A DNA stretch of 64,000 nucleotides from Acetispira formosa (nom. nud.) (lineage in GTDB: Bacteria; Desulfobacterota; Desulfarculia; Adiutricales; Adiutricaceae): NCBI GenBank assembly GCA_023525915.1, contig CP026657.1:124001-188000 (forward strand), read 5' to 3'. The translations under genes and the position numbers were made by a program. The notes under the pieces were generated by a model. The model ran no database searches. It had not been told where the DNA came from and saw only the letters and a list, made by a program, of their open reading frames with translations. Every line of letters starts with the position of its first letter. The first letter of the stretch is position 1. Below are positions 25,331 to 35,088 of the stretch, in pieces.

Positions 25331-27679
25331 TCAATCGCCCGATGGCAGGTCGGGACTCAGGCATGTTTCACTGTCGGCTCCCGTAAAGCTGTGGCTGGAC
25401 GCGTGAGCCACAAATTTGCCGCTGGTGCCGGATTCCACCCCGGCCTGTCCAATCTTGAGGTAACTGTCTCCGGCAACCAGGGAAATTTCCTGGGGCGATG
25501 AGATATGAATCATTTTATCTTTACTGATAAGCGATATCACTTTCTCGGCGATGATATCCATATCCCCGCTTTGGGCTTGAATCTCAACCTTGCCCTGCCC
25601 GGCAAAAATCTTCATTCCAGAGGACTGCGCGAAAAGGCTCAGCCGCCTCAGGGCCGAAACTACAAAGCTTGTGCCGGAAACAAATGAGATGTTTTTAAAG
25701 GCGGTGAGGGCCAGGTTTTCCCTGGCTGAGGTATGGATGCATTCAGGAGAGAAGTCAGCCAGACCGGCGGGGCTGGAAAACAAAATATGCGGCTGGGCCA
25801 ATTCGCCTGAATCCTGACCGGAGCCTTTGATATCCTGATTCTGACTTTCCAGGGCCGGGGCGACTTCTCCCGGTTCATCGGATTGGGCCTCATGGTCGGC
25901 GGCGGACTGTGATTGCCGCTTATGCTGATCCGCCGCCGACATGATTCTTTCAACCGTCTCGGCCATTGATTTATGATGCTTTGAGCTTTCCGGCTCTTCG
26001 TAGGTGGTTATAAACATGCCTTCAGCCGCCCTCACCACTCCCCAGCCGTCAGTGCGCAATTCAAAGCCTTCGCCTCTGGGTTCCATACGTCCGGCTACCG
26101 GAAAAATTCGGAGCAGACGGCCCAGCGACAGCTGGGAAAGATCATGGTCGCTCGATATCTGAACCTGAACCTGGCCGGGCGTATCGTCCATGACGATCTG
26201 GTTGCGCCGGTCACCATATAGTTCCCGGCTCTGTAGGCCAGACAAGGCTACCTGAGACGGCAGTGTCCAGGGCGGCATCAGGTCCGCCTTATAAGCCCGT
26301 CCGGTGACCACAGGCCGGTCCGGATCGCCTTCCATGAATTCCACCAAAACTTCCTGGCCAATCCGGGGGGCCTGACACTGACCGAAATTTTTTCCGGCCC
26401 AGCCTGTGGCCACTCTAATCCAGCAACTGCTGCGCTCATCATTTTCCCCCAGGCGGTCCCAATGGAAATGAGCCTTGATTCGGCCATATTTATCGACAAA
26501 AATCTCCTCACCGTCCGGACCGGTTACTATGGCCGAATGAAGACCGTCTATGGTCTTCTTGGGGTGGCTGGTTTCAGGAAAAAAACGCGTTGTAAAGGGA
26601 ATGGCCTTGAAAGTGTTATTGTAGACAAAACCACGCCCGTCCGGGGACTCATCTTCCAGAATCTGAGGCTGTTCCCCATAATGGCGGATTGCGGTCAGCC
26701 ACCAGGACTCATTTGCCTCCCGGCGTGGATGGCCATGGAGCTTGAAGCTGAAACCGGGGGTAAGGGCACAAAGGTCGCTGCTGCCTTCGGCCAGAACAGA
26801 AAAGGTCAGTTGTCGGCCCAACTGGCTTTTGGCATAACGCTGTCCGGGTGAATTGAGATCATAAAGATACGGATAGTTATACCATTCGAGCTTCAGCCCG
26901 CCGGGGGCCGGGGCTTTGCGTCGATCCGGTTCGTTGGCCGCACATTCCAGTTCAAGGCTTGGCTGCTCGAAATTCCACTCTTTAAAAGTCGCTTTATCAC
27001 TGTTTATCCGGTGTTCCACCGCCATTTTTCTGATAACCGCCCCGTCAGCCGATTGGCCGGACCCCGGATGGAAGCGCACCAGCCCTTCCGGCCGCCCGCT
27101 GATCCAGGGGCCGCCGGAAGCATCGGAAAAGCAAAGCGTGTGACAATCCTCACTATGCTCAAAATAGAAATAAATCCCTTCTTCCTCACATAGGCGGCTG
27201 ATAAAATAAAGGTCGCTTTCACCATATTGCACACAGTATTCCCGCTGCTGGTAGGATTCTTTCAGCTTCCAGTTTACCTCCCGGGGGATGAATTTATGTT
27301 CCTTTAAAATCTCGTCTATTATTTCTACCACGCTTAGATTCTGGAAGATGCGGTGATTACTGTTTCGTCCCAGAAACCACAGTCGGGGAGCCAGCCAGAC
27401 CCGATAATGGGTAAAGCGGATGCCTGTATGGAGTTGCTGGGCCTGCCGTATGAGGCCGTGGACCTGGCGAACCTCTCCGCCGTGATCAGCCATGGACAAT
27501 AAGGAGGGCAACCCTATCAGCGAGGCAAGATCCATACTGGACTCACGGCTGACCAGTTCCACTTCAAAATCATAGGTGATGTTGATTTCTTCCTGACCCT
27601 TGAGACTGTAAACACCGAATTGCGGTCCACCTTCTATGGATATATTGAACCATGGTTCATCAGCATTCCACTTTGCCAT
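25331..27679 (-). CDS. vgrG: VgrG spike protein, copy 1 (782 aa)
   Basis: T6SS spike (TssI). The start MAKWNADEPWFNISIEGG at 27679 has a GGAGGG ribosome site; an upstream in-frame start would read through pseudogene debris. Domains are a gp27-like N-terminal half (YCVQYGESDLYFISRLCEEE), an OB-fold gp5-like core (GRIKAHFHWDRLG, PRIGQEVLVEFMEGDPDRPV), then a DUF2345-type C-terminal beta region (KISSPQ-like repeats, VEIQAQSGDMDIIAEK). No extra catalytic domain is present. It is followed by the PAAR-like tip gene, and its upstream neighbour region is decayed. Confidence 0.95.
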   Translation of the reverse strand: MAKWNADEPWFNISIEGGPQFGVYSLKGQEEINITYDFEVELVSRESSMDLASLIGLPSLLSMADHGGEVRQVHGLIRQAQQLHTGIRFTHYRVWLAPRLWFLGRNSNHRIFQNLSVVEIIDEILKEHKFIPREVNWKLKESYQQREYCVQYGESDLYFISRLCEEEGIYFYFEHSEDCHTLCFSDASGGPWISGRPEGLVRFHPGSGQSADGAVIRKMAVEHRINSDKATFKEWNFEQPSLELECAANEPDRRKAPAPGGLKLEWYNYPYLYDLNSPGQRYAKSQLGRQLTFSVLAEGSSDLCALTPGFSFKLHGHPRREANESWWLTAIRHYGEQPQILEDESPDGRGFVYNNTFKAIPFTTRFFPETSHPKKTIDGLHSAIVTGPDGEEIFVDKYGRIKAHFHWDRLGENDERSSCWIRVATGWAGKNFGQCQAPRIGQEVLVEFMEGDPDRPVVTGRAYKADLMPPWTLPSQVALSGLQSRELYGDRRNQIVMDDTPGQVQVQISSDHDLSQLSLGRLLRIFPVAGRMEPRGEGFELRTDGWGVVRAAEGMFITTYEEPESSKHHKSMAETVERIMSAADQHKRQSQSAADHEAQSDEPGEVAPALESQNQDIKGSGQDSGELAQPHILFSSPAGLADFSPECIHTSARENLALTAFKNISFVSGTSFVVSALRRLSLFAQSSGMKIFAGQGKVEIQAQSGDMDIIAEKVISLISKDKMIHISSPQEISLVAGDSYLKIGQAGVESGTSGKFVAHASSHSFTGADSETCLSPDLPSGD

Positions 27680-27699
27680 ATTTCCCTCCAAGCCCCTAG

Positions 27700-28310
27700 T
27701 TGGCTTAAAATCAGCGTGACCGGGCTGCGTTATGCAAAACCCGGGGTTTGGGTGGCCTGCTCCAGATATAGGTAGTTTCCGGATCCGGGCCACCAAGACG
27801 GTCAATCAGAAACCTGAGCCGCTCCATTTCTTCCTCATTGACCAGGGCGCCGGCAATGGGCAACTAGCCGAGAGGTGTGAATCTATCCATTCTGACTGGA
27901 GTCGCAGTGTTCTGGCGCGCTCAAAGTTTCAAATCCTTTTGAATCAATTGCTCTGCCCGCCCCAGCTGTCAGGTGTGAGTCTCCACGCCAACTCTCTCTC
28001 CCGGCCCTTGGTCGTTTCCAGCGAGTCGGGATGTCGGTTTCGCTCAGAAACTTTCGGCCCCAATCGACAAAGACATAAGCAGAGGGCCATTTTCTCGAAG
28101 TTTCTCCCCGTGTTGGCCGTCGATGGTGCCTATAATGTTGTGTGCTTGGGCCTCAGGCCAAAGATGGCTGAAAAACTCCGTGGTCAGGCTGGCCGGGGCG
28201 GCCGGCAGATCATAGTTTTCGGGTTCCGGCTGGAAAGGCAGCGGTTTGGAGCACTGAAAGCTAATAGGGTTTGATGACCATTTCCGAACAAACACAACGA
28301 ATGCCATTGT
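27700..28310 (-). pseudogene. Scrambled remnants of DUF4123 and Sel1-type genes
   Basis: Read on the minus strand, 28310-28044 encodes SKPLPFQPEPENYDLPAAPA-type sequence and LTTEFFSHLWPEAQAH, closely matching the middle of the DUF4123 protein at 28358-29254. Then 28030-27900 in another frame resembles the tail of the Sel1 protein (HPDSLETT, RERELAWRLTPD, with stops). A third fragment, ALVNEEEMERLRFLIDRLGG (near 27850), is open but matches no intact neighbour. The order is reversed relative to the intact genes, so this is a duplicated and decayed effector module between vgrG copy 1 and its former cargo genes. Confidence 0.7.
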
Positions 28311-28357
28311 CCTGGACTCTTTCAGACAACGATCCTAATTCACTCCCGTTTTTGATT

Positions 28358-29254
28358 TCAATATGCCTCATTACATATCATATCGATTTGACGACAAACT
28401 TCTTCCAGCGATTCGGCGGGAGTTTGGTTAATTAAACATTTCCTTATTTTTTTCACATAGTCCAAACCCTCGGCTATGGCCAAGGCTGTTGCAAAAGCCA
28501 CATCCTGATTACTTTTATAACAGGTGCCGCTCAACAGCTTTCGTATCCCATCGACAAAGCCATAAGCCGAAGGCAGTTCCATTTTTCGAAGTTTTCCACC
28601 GTATTCGCCGCCGAGAGTGCTTATAATGGTGTGCACTTGAGCCTCAAGCCAAAGGTGGTCAATCAACTCCGTGGTCAGGCGGGCCGGGGCGGCCGGCGGA
28701 GTGTAATTTCCAGGCTCCGGCTGGAAAGACAGTGGTTTGGAGCGGCCCGGTTCCCAGAAGTGTATAGCCATGGCCGGGCCACAGACCAGACGCATGAACT
28801 CTGGATCAGAGAATGAATTTAGACCGTATAAAACACGGGGGTCGTAATATCGAAAAACCCCTTCACCGCCATCGGGCATTGAACATTCCAGGATCAACTG
28901 CAAATGGTCGAACAGAATTTCTTCATCACCACGCCTCACCACAGCCAAGAAACCCAAAGGCGTCTGCTCCATCCGCCGGATCAATCTGTGAATTAGATCA
29001 GCTCCGGATTGGTGGCGAATGAACCATGGCCCGGCGTCCCTGACTTTGTCGAGATAGGTATTCATATACAGGGGCCAAGTTTCGGTTTCCCTGGTCGTTT
29101 TTATAAGTCTCAGTAAATCCGGATCAGCACAGCCATCAACTATCCAGAAAAAGGAACGCCCCTCGGCCTGACCAATGGCCGACAGGCGCGAAGCTATCCA
29201 TTCATCATAGGTTTGTCCGGGGCCGCTGTGGTTTGGTTCGCTCAAAATTTCCAA
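28358..29254 (-). CDS. DUF4123 T6SS adaptor/chaperone, copy 1 (298 aa)
   Basis: DUF4123 family (Tap/TEC-type adaptor) that loads effectors onto VgrG. The family region covers about residues 30-160 (FFWIVDGCADPDLLRLI, WPLYMNTYL, GFLAVVRRGDEEILFDHLQ, FRYYDPRVL). A C-terminal helical extension of some 130 residues follows, with EAQVHTIISTLGGEYG resembling the other DUF4123 protein. Its start overlaps the end of the Sel1-repeat gene by 13 bases. Position suggests service to the Tae4-like amidase encoded just upstream or to a lost effector. Confidence 0.82.
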   Translation of the reverse strand: MEILSEPNHSGPGQTYDEWIASRLSAIGQAEGRSFFWIVDGCADPDLLRLIKTTRETETWPLYMNTYLDKVRDAGPWFIRHQSGADLIHRLIRRMEQTPLGFLAVVRRGDEEILFDHLQLILECSMPDGGEGVFRYYDPRVLYGLNSFSDPEFMRLVCGPAMAIHFWEPGRSKPLSFQPEPGNYTPPAAPARLTTELIDHLWLEAQVHTIISTLGGEYGGKLRKMELPSAYGFVDGIRKLLSGTCYKSNQDVAFATALAIAEGLDYVKKIRKCLINQTPAESLEEVCRQIDMICNEAY

Positions 29255-29682
29255 TCCTTTTTAATCAGTTGTTCAGCTTGTTTCAATTGTTCCGGTGTGA
29301 GTTGCCCGGCCAGTTCTCTCACCCGGCGTTCGGTCGTCTCCAGCGAATCAGAATGCCGGTTTGGGTATTCATTTTGTATTTTGCGCGTCAGCACATAGGC
29401 TTTTAAAAGATCCCTGTCCGTACCTTCCCCCATTTCATACATATATGAAAGACGCTGGCGGGCGTCATACTGTCCGTTCTTGGCGGCCAGACGATACCAT
29501 GGCAGTGCTTTGGCATATCGGCCCCTGGAATAGTAATAATCTCCCACCTGAACCTGGCTGGCCACATTTCCGTTTTTGGCCCTGGCTTCTTCCCTTGGTA
29601 AATCTCTGTCGTTCAGCGCCCAGACAGAAGACGAAAAGAAGAACAGAAAGAGGCTGAGCATGAAGCAATGTGAAAGGCGCAT
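29242..29682 (-). CDS. Exported Sel1-repeat protein, candidate immunity to the amidase (146 aa)
   Basis: The start at 29682 gives MRLSHCFMLSLFLFFFSSSVWA, a typical signal peptide. The mature part carries Sel1-like repeats (QVQVGDYYYSRGRYAKALPW, AKNGQYDARQRLSYMYEMGE) and a helical tail. It lies 25 bases after the Tae4-like amidase gene. An exported small protein directly after a cell-wall-hydrolysing effector is the usual layout of a periplasmic immunity protein, and Sel1-repeat immunity proteins are known for T6SS effectors. It is not recognisably Tai4, so the assignment is inference. Confidence 0.7.
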   Translation of the reverse strand: MRLSHCFMLSLFLFFFSSSVWALNDRDLPREEARAKNGNVASQVQVGDYYYSRGRYAKALPWYRLAAKNGQYDARQRLSYMYEMGEGTDRDLLKAYVLTRKIQNEYPNRHSDSLETTERRVRELAGQLTPEQLKQAEQLIKKDWKF

Positions 29683-29707
29683 TCTTATTCCTTCTCTTAA
29701 AATGGAA

Positions 29708-30640
29708 TCAATCCCGAAGCACATGGTGAAAAGTCCAGATCTTGACGCCGTTTTCCTCGGTTTTGCCGATGCATTTGACATAGGTGAAAAGATAGACCGC
29801 CAGGGTGGAACATCGGCCGAAATATCCTGACACCGGCTCTCGGTGTTTGTTGACAGAAAAATCGTAATGACCGGTAGCATCTCCCCAACCGCAGTTGGTC
29901 AGAACAAAAATTGAATTCTTTTTATCGCCAGAAAACCAGCTGGCTATATCCGGCACACTATTATAGGGTGTATCAGGATAAATGGTCGGTAAATAAACGT
30001 TCAAATCATTCACCCGGAGAATATAGCGATAACTGTCGCCCGCCCCTTCAGTGACCCACTTGGTCATGTTGGCCGGAATGCCGTGGCTTTTGGTCAAATT
30101 GGCCTGACTCTCTATCTTGGGTTCTGAAAGCTGCTGGTTATAAAGTTCTTGGCCGCTCTTACCGTCAGGTTTGACCAGTATGCGTGGAATAGTAAATTCG
30201 CAGTCCGTGCCGCGATTGAGGACATAGGATACTTTTGCCGCGCAGGTGTTTGTAATATGCGGCTTGGGGTCATCGGTGTCTTTACCGCCCCAGATCAGCT
30301 GCTTGACCAAAAGGGCCGCCTTGATTTTGCCACCTGTGGCCGGATTTCCATAAGCTTCCGTAATGCATTTGTTGAGGTCGGCATTATAGTCAGGCAGAAT
30401 TTTCAGGTCAAAGTAGATATCGCTTTTATCCATATCCGGCGGAGCGGAGAAAACGATGGATTCGCCGTCACCGTTGAGAACGCCGCTCTTGTACTTTCCG
30501 CCAGCGCGGACAATATAATTCTTTCCGGCATGCGGCTTTCCAGCCGGATCTTTGGTGAAATTCAGCAGTTTTATTTTCCAGCAGACATCATTGGGGTTGT
30601 CTGGAACACAGGCCGCAGCCTGTAAAGCGCCATTGCCCAT
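29708..30640 (-). CDS. T6SS amidase effector, Tae4-like, with N-terminal extension (310 aa)
   Basis: The C-terminal 190 residues match the Tae4 peptidoglycan amidase pattern: catalytic Cys in TNTCAAKVSYVLNRG (C133) and His in GWGDATGHYDFS (H258), with WFSG between. Tae4 cleaves the peptide stem of peptidoglycan in the periplasm of rival cells. The first 110 residues (MGNGALQAAACVPDNPNDVC onward) are not part of Tae4 and look like a beta-rich delivery domain. The start at 30640 is chosen for its position just after the vgrG stop. Adjacent genes are vgrG copy 2 upstream and the exported Sel1 protein downstream. Confidence 0.83.
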   Translation of the reverse strand: MGNGALQAAACVPDNPNDVCWKIKLLNFTKDPAGKPHAGKNYIVRAGGKYKSGVLNGDGESIVFSAPPDMDKSDIYFDLKILPDYNADLNKCITEAYGNPATGGKIKAALLVKQLIWGGKDTDDPKPHITNTCAAKVSYVLNRGTDCEFTIPRILVKPDGKSGQELYNQQLSEPKIESQANLTKSHGIPANMTKWVTEGAGDSYRYILRVNDLNVYLPTIYPDTPYNSVPDIASWFSGDKKNSIFVLTNCGWGDATGHYDFSVNKHREPVSGYFGRCSTLAVYLFTYVKCIGKTEENGVKIWTFHHVLRD

Positions 30641-30668
30641 AAAAGGCTCCTTTCGCCCTTGTCGTTCG

Positions 30669-33077
30669 CTATTGGCTCTTGCCGCAAAGAGGGCAGGCCG
30701 GCCGCACACATCTCTGGGCCTCTAAAAGACATTCCGCCACAACCGGCAGCGTGGGATTGAGATAATCCTTGTTCCGGGGGCCGGTCAAAGAATGGCTGCC
30801 CGCGTAAGACATAAATTTGGCCGGGGTGCCGCTCGTCACGCCGCCGCTATTGATTCGAACATAGCTGTCAGCCCCGGTCAGCAGAATTTCCTCCGGCGCT
30901 GAAATGTGTATTCTTTCTTTGGCGCTGATAATTTTCAGGACTTTATCTGCAATGATCTCAACATCGTCGTCCTGAGCCTGAATTTCCACCTTGCCCTTGG
31001 CCGCAAAGAGCTTCAATCCGGCCTCGGCCGCAAACAGCCCGATTCGCCGGGCTGTGGAAACCACCAGGCTTAGACCGGCTGCCAGGCTGATATTTTTACC
31101 GGCGGTCAGAGCCTGATGTTCGCCGGCGGCCCGGTGCGCGGTTTGCGGAGTGTCGGCCGCCAAACCGGCCGGGCTGGAGATCAGCAGGTGGGGAGCGGCC
31201 ATTTCACCATGTGCGGCGCCTGAACCTTTTGCATCCAGGAATTGGGTTTCCAGGCCGGGCAGTGTTTCGTCAGCCTCATCGGGCTGGGCCAGGTTGCGGG
31301 CGGCCCTTTGGGCCTGTTCTTTATGGAGATTCAAGCCGGCTTCAAGGCAATCCAGCGTCTCGATCATGTCCTTGTGGTGGCTGGCCGCCTCCGGCCGGGC
31401 ATAGGTGGTGATGAAAAGCCCTTTGCCGGCCCGGACGGCTCCCCAGCCATCGGTGCGCAATTCGAAGCCCTTGCCGCGAAAATCATCACGGCCGGAGATA
31501 TGGTTCAGCCTGGTCAGGTAGCCCAGATTCATCTGGGAAAACATATAGTCACTGGAAACCTGAAGCTGGATCTGGCCAGGTGTGTCGTCCATGACCAGCT
31601 GGTTTTTTGGCTGTCCGTGAAATTCCCTGGTTTGAAGCCCGGAGAGGGCCTTCTGGGACGGCAGCTCCCAGGGCGGCATATGTTCCTTTTTATAAACCCG
31701 GCCGGTCACCACCGGACGATCAGGATCGCCTTCCATAAATTCGACCAGCACCTCCTGCCCGATACGCGGCGGCTGGATATATCCAAAATTCATCCCGGCC
31801 CAATCGGCCGCCACCCGCACCCATCGTGTGCTGCGATCATTGAGCGGCCCAAGGCGGTCCCAGTGGAAATGCACCTTGACCCGCCCGTATTCGTCGACGA
31901 AAACCTCTTCCCCCTCCGGCCCGGTCACCAAGGCCGACTGGAGACCGTTGATGGTTTTTTTAGGATGGGCCAGCTCTGGTATGAAACGGGTTTCAAAGGG
32001 TATGGCGGTGAAGGAGTTGCCATAGGTAAAGCCGCGCTCGGGAGCCTCATGCTCCAGCACTTGGGGCTGCTCTCCATAGTGGCGTACTTCGGTGAGCCAC
32101 CAGAGGCCGTTGGCTTCGGGCCGCGGATGCCCATAGACCTTGAAGGAAAATCCTGGCAGCAGCCTGGTGACATCGCCCGCGCCTTCGGCCACTTTGGAAA
32201 AGGTCAGCTGTCTGGCCAACTGGATACGGGAATATCGTTCGCCCGGCTCTTTCAATTCATACAGGTGAGGGTATTGATAGGTTTCCAGTTTCAGACCGCC
32301 GGGCGCCGGGGCCAGGGCCTGGTCGGCCTCATGGGATGAAACTTCCAGATCGAGAAAGGGTTTTTCAAAATTCCATTCCCTATACGAGGCCGTGTCGCTG
32401 TTGACAGTTCTTTTGACCACTAAATTCCGGACCACCGCCTCATCGGCCACCTGCCCCGAGCCGGGGAAAAACCGCAAGAGGCCTTCGGGCTGATTGGGGA
32501 TGTCCGGGCCGCCGGAAGCGTCGGAAAAGCACAGAACATGGCTGTCCGCCTGATGTTCGAAGTAATAATAGATGCCCTCCTCCTCACACAGACGGCTGAT
32601 GAAGTAAAGATCACTTTCATCATATTGCACGCAGTATTCCCGGGGCTGATATTTTTCTTTCAGCTTCCATTCCACTTCCTCGCACCTGAATTTCTGTTCC
32701 CTGAGGATTTCATCTATAATCTGAACCACACTCCGGTGCTGGAATATACGATGGTTCCGGTTCTGCCCCAGATACCATAGGCGCGGCACTATCACCAGGT
32801 GATAATGGGTGAAGAGGTTGGCCGTGTGCAGTTCTTCGGCCAGCCGGATGGAGCCATGCACCAGGCGATTGGCCCCGCTGTGATCGGCCATGGTCAACAG
32901 GGCCCGGCGACCCAGAAGATCCACCAGATCCAGGCCGGGCACGCGACTGACCAATTCCAGGTCAAACTCATAGGTTCGGCTGATTTCTTCATGGCCCGAC
33001 AGCCGGTAAACCTCAAAATCAGGCCCGCCTTCCACCTTCAGGCTGAACCAGCCCTGCGCGCCTCTAAATATCGCCAT
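30669..33077 (-). CDS. vgrG: VgrG spike protein, copy 2 (802 aa)
   Basis: Same architecture as the other two copies: gp27-like half (YCVQYDESDLYFISRLCEEE), OB-fold (GRVKVHFHWDRLG, GWAG-type WAGMNFGYIQPPRIGQEVL) and DUF2345-type C-terminal beta region (VEIQAQDDDVEIIADKVLK). A Cys-rich tail, CVRPACPLCGKS, may bind a metal or the next spike component. DUF4123 copy 2 lies upstream and the Tae4-like effector downstream, so this spike probably carries that amidase. Confidence 0.95.
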   Translation of the reverse strand: MAIFRGAQGWFSLKVEGGPDFEVYRLSGHEEISRTYEFDLELVSRVPGLDLVDLLGRRALLTMADHSGANRLVHGSIRLAEELHTANLFTHYHLVIVPRLWYLGQNRNHRIFQHRSVVQIIDEILREQKFRCEEVEWKLKEKYQPREYCVQYDESDLYFISRLCEEEGIYYYFEHQADSHVLCFSDASGGPDIPNQPEGLLRFFPGSGQVADEAVVRNLVVKRTVNSDTASYREWNFEKPFLDLEVSSHEADQALAPAPGGLKLETYQYPHLYELKEPGERYSRIQLARQLTFSKVAEGAGDVTRLLPGFSFKVYGHPRPEANGLWWLTEVRHYGEQPQVLEHEAPERGFTYGNSFTAIPFETRFIPELAHPKKTINGLQSALVTGPEGEEVFVDEYGRVKVHFHWDRLGPLNDRSTRWVRVAADWAGMNFGYIQPPRIGQEVLVEFMEGDPDRPVVTGRVYKKEHMPPWELPSQKALSGLQTREFHGQPKNQLVMDDTPGQIQLQVSSDYMFSQMNLGYLTRLNHISGRDDFRGKGFELRTDGWGAVRAGKGLFITTYARPEAASHHKDMIETLDCLEAGLNLHKEQAQRAARNLAQPDEADETLPGLETQFLDAKGSGAAHGEMAAPHLLISSPAGLAADTPQTAHRAAGEHQALTAGKNISLAAGLSLVVSTARRIGLFAAEAGLKLFAAKGKVEIQAQDDDVEIIADKVLKIISAKERIHISAPEEILLTGADSYVRINSGGVTSGTPAKFMSYAGSHSLTGPRNKDYLNPTLPVVAECLLEAQRCVRPACPLCGKSQ

Positions 33078-33110
33078 ATGCCCCCTCCGTCTGTAAACTT
33101 GGATTACGAA

Positions 33111-34013
33111 TTATGCCTGATGCAGTTCCACCAGCGTCTTTTTAAAGCCATCCAGCCCGGGGCCGCTGTTTCGCAGGGCTTCGCGAACCTCCGGCCGCCG
33201 CCAGAAAGACTGGCCCTTGTCAATGGTTATGAACGTGGCCAGAGCCAGGTTGTTGTTGTTCAGCGGATATTCCGCCAGTTGGTCGGCCAGGCGCTGAACC
33301 ATGGCGTAGGCTTCAGGAAGCGGCTTGGCCGCCAGCCTGGCTTTGTAGTGCTCCCCCACCTGATTGATGATGCCGCCAATAACCGTGTGAATGCGGCATT
33401 CCCTGAAGAGGTGATCGGAAAAGGCATCGCCGACACCCAGGCCGCCCGGTGGGCAACGGAAACCCCGGTCCCGCGGCTGGCTCAGTTCCATGGTGATTTC
33501 CCGCCCTGGTTCCCAGCCCAGGGCTTTCAGGGCCGGCCCCAACAGCAAGAGGCCCTGATCGGGATCGCCATAAGTGGTGAAGCCATAAAACTGGCGGGGA
33601 TCGTAGTAGCGAAAAAACGCCCTTCGGCCGCCGGGCAACCGGCATTCGAAAAAATTCTGCAAATGTTCATACAAAGCTTCGAACTTATCCGTTTCAGCCA
33701 GAAACAACAGGCCCAAAGCCATATCCCTCATCTTTGACAGAGCCCAGCCGCTCAGAGGCGAATGAGGCTCCAGACGGACCATATGCGGGCCGGAGGCCAA
33801 AGCTTCCTCAATATAGGTATTTAGATAGAGCGGCCAGAATTTGGCCGACGAATCGGCCCGGCCAGCTTCGGCCAGAAGGTCGGGGCCGGCCAGGGGGTCA
33901 AAGACCAGATGCCAGCCCTGGCCCTCTGGAGGCTCATTTATTTCGGCCAGCCGGGCTTGGGCCCACTCTTCAAAGGCGGGCCGTTCTGGCTGGGGCGCCA
34001 TTGTGTTGCTCAT
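33111..34013 (-). CDS. DUF4123 T6SS adaptor/chaperone, copy 2 (300 aa)
   Basis: DUF4123 region at about residues 35-165 (HLVFDPLAGPDLLAEA, FWPLYLNTYIEEAL, LLFLAETDKFEALYEHLQNF, FFRYYDPRQFYGF), followed by a helical extension that includes RIHTVIGGIINQVGEHY. It directly precedes vgrG copy 2, which precedes the amidase, the usual adaptor-spike-effector order. Its ATG overlaps the stop of the DUF3396 gene upstream by four bases, so the immunity array and this module are on one transcript. Confidence 0.83.
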   Translation of the reverse strand: MSNTMAPQPERPAFEEWAQARLAEINEPPEGQGWHLVFDPLAGPDLLAEAGRADSSAKFWPLYLNTYIEEALASGPHMVRLEPHSPLSGWALSKMRDMALGLLFLAETDKFEALYEHLQNFFECRLPGGRRAFFRYYDPRQFYGFTTYGDPDQGLLLLGPALKALGWEPGREITMELSQPRDRGFRCPPGGLGVGDAFSDHLFRECRIHTVIGGIINQVGEHYKARLAAKPLPEAYAMVQRLADQLAEYPLNNNNLALATFITIDKGQSFWRRPEVREALRNSGPGLDGFKKTLVELHQA

Positions 34014-35035
34014 GATTCATCCGTTTCTTTGGGGCTGAAACGGGCCAGCCAAACCCTGAACTGCGGTGGGCTGAGATATTTGCAGCCGCCTTCCAGGATA
34101 ATGTCGCGGGTACGAAAATAGCCTTTATGTTTTTTCATGCGAATGGGTTCCACAATTCTGCCGACCTGACGGTAGGGCTCCATGACCGGATCGTCCCAGC
34201 CGATGCCGTCGCCGGTTTCCGGCCGCGGCCCGGCCATGATCATGGCCCCGCCGGGATAGGGCCGGTAAACCAGGCCGTCACCGGCTGTCAGCTGCATTTT
34301 TATCTTATCGCTTCCTCCCAGTTTTTCCAGGAAATGATCCGAGAGGAAGGTCAGCCAGTCGGCGCTTTTTATTTCTTTGGTCAGATGATTGGAGTCGGTG
34401 GTGAAACTGTTGATGTTTATGCCCGGATGGGTGCAGGAATAACAGGAATCGAGAACTATCGTTGCTACATAGCTGTCTATGATCAGATCGTGGCTGGTGG
34501 CCAGGGCATACCCGCCGTAGCCATGAAATGGCTTGAGCATTTTGGCCCATTTATAGGCCCGTTCCGTCAATTCTTGGATACTTTTGGAAAAATTGGCGTC
34601 ATCCACCGGGAAATAACAAAATAACCGTGAAAATCCTTTTTTTGCGAGCGCTATCCCACTGCCTACTCCGCAGATGAGAATATCGCCGGCTTCCTGGCGA
34701 TCCTGTGCTCCGTGATAGATGAATTCCCAAACTCCGTCTCCAGCCTTCATCAACCATTCATCCAGGGTCATATATGACCGATAACCGTTTTTAAGGGCTT
34801 TCCACTTGCCGGTGTCAGGATTGGTGGTCCAGCGCAATTTGGGGCCGAAAATATCGGCATATTCTTCCATTATTTTTATCATGGCAGCCCTGGAGCGCAG
34901 GGCCTCATCTTCATAAAAATAAAAAACCAACTCCAGAACTACTTTTCTGAAAACAAGACCATTAACGCTTGTGGACCAGTCATCTTTGTTAAAAACCATC
35001 TGGCTCATATCATCTCTGATTGAATCACTGCTCAT
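34010..35035 (-). CDS. DUF3396 immunity-type protein, paralogue a (341 aa)
   Basis: DUF3396 (type VI immunity family). Shared signatures with the next two genes: ELVFYFYEDEALRSRAA, FHGYGGYALA, GININSF, EIKSADWLTFLSDHFLEKLG, and CKYLSPPQFRVWLARFSP near the end. No signal peptide, so cytoplasmic, as expected for protection against a nuclease. It is the third and last gene of a tandem array after the VRR-NUC-like effector, and the most divergent at its C-terminus. Confidence 0.8.
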   Translation of the reverse strand: MSSDSIRDDMSQMVFNKDDWSTSVNGLVFRKVVLELVFYFYEDEALRSRAAMIKIMEEYADIFGPKLRWTTNPDTGKWKALKNGYRSYMTLDEWLMKAGDGVWEFIYHGAQDRQEAGDILICGVGSGIALAKKGFSRLFCYFPVDDANFSKSIQELTERAYKWAKMLKPFHGYGGYALATSHDLIIDSYVATIVLDSCYSCTHPGININSFTTDSNHLTKEIKSADWLTFLSDHFLEKLGGSDKIKMQLTAGDGLVYRPYPGGAMIMAGPRPETGDGIGWDDPVMEPYRQVGRIVEPIRMKKHKGYFRTRDIILEGGCKYLSPPQFRVWLARFSPKETDES

Positions 35036-35088
35036 GATAGACTCCTAAGTGAAGATCAAATGACCAACGGCCACGAATATTATTGAAT

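Noticed and set aside
25331..27805. Longer vgrG start at 27805
   Set aside because: The extra 42 codons overlap pseudogene debris, whereas the ATG at 27679 has GGAGGG upstream and aligns with the N-termini of the other two copies.
31242..32339. 365-codon open frame on the plus strand
   Set aside because: Antisense to vgrG copy 2, and similar shadow frames occur opposite the other vgrG copies.
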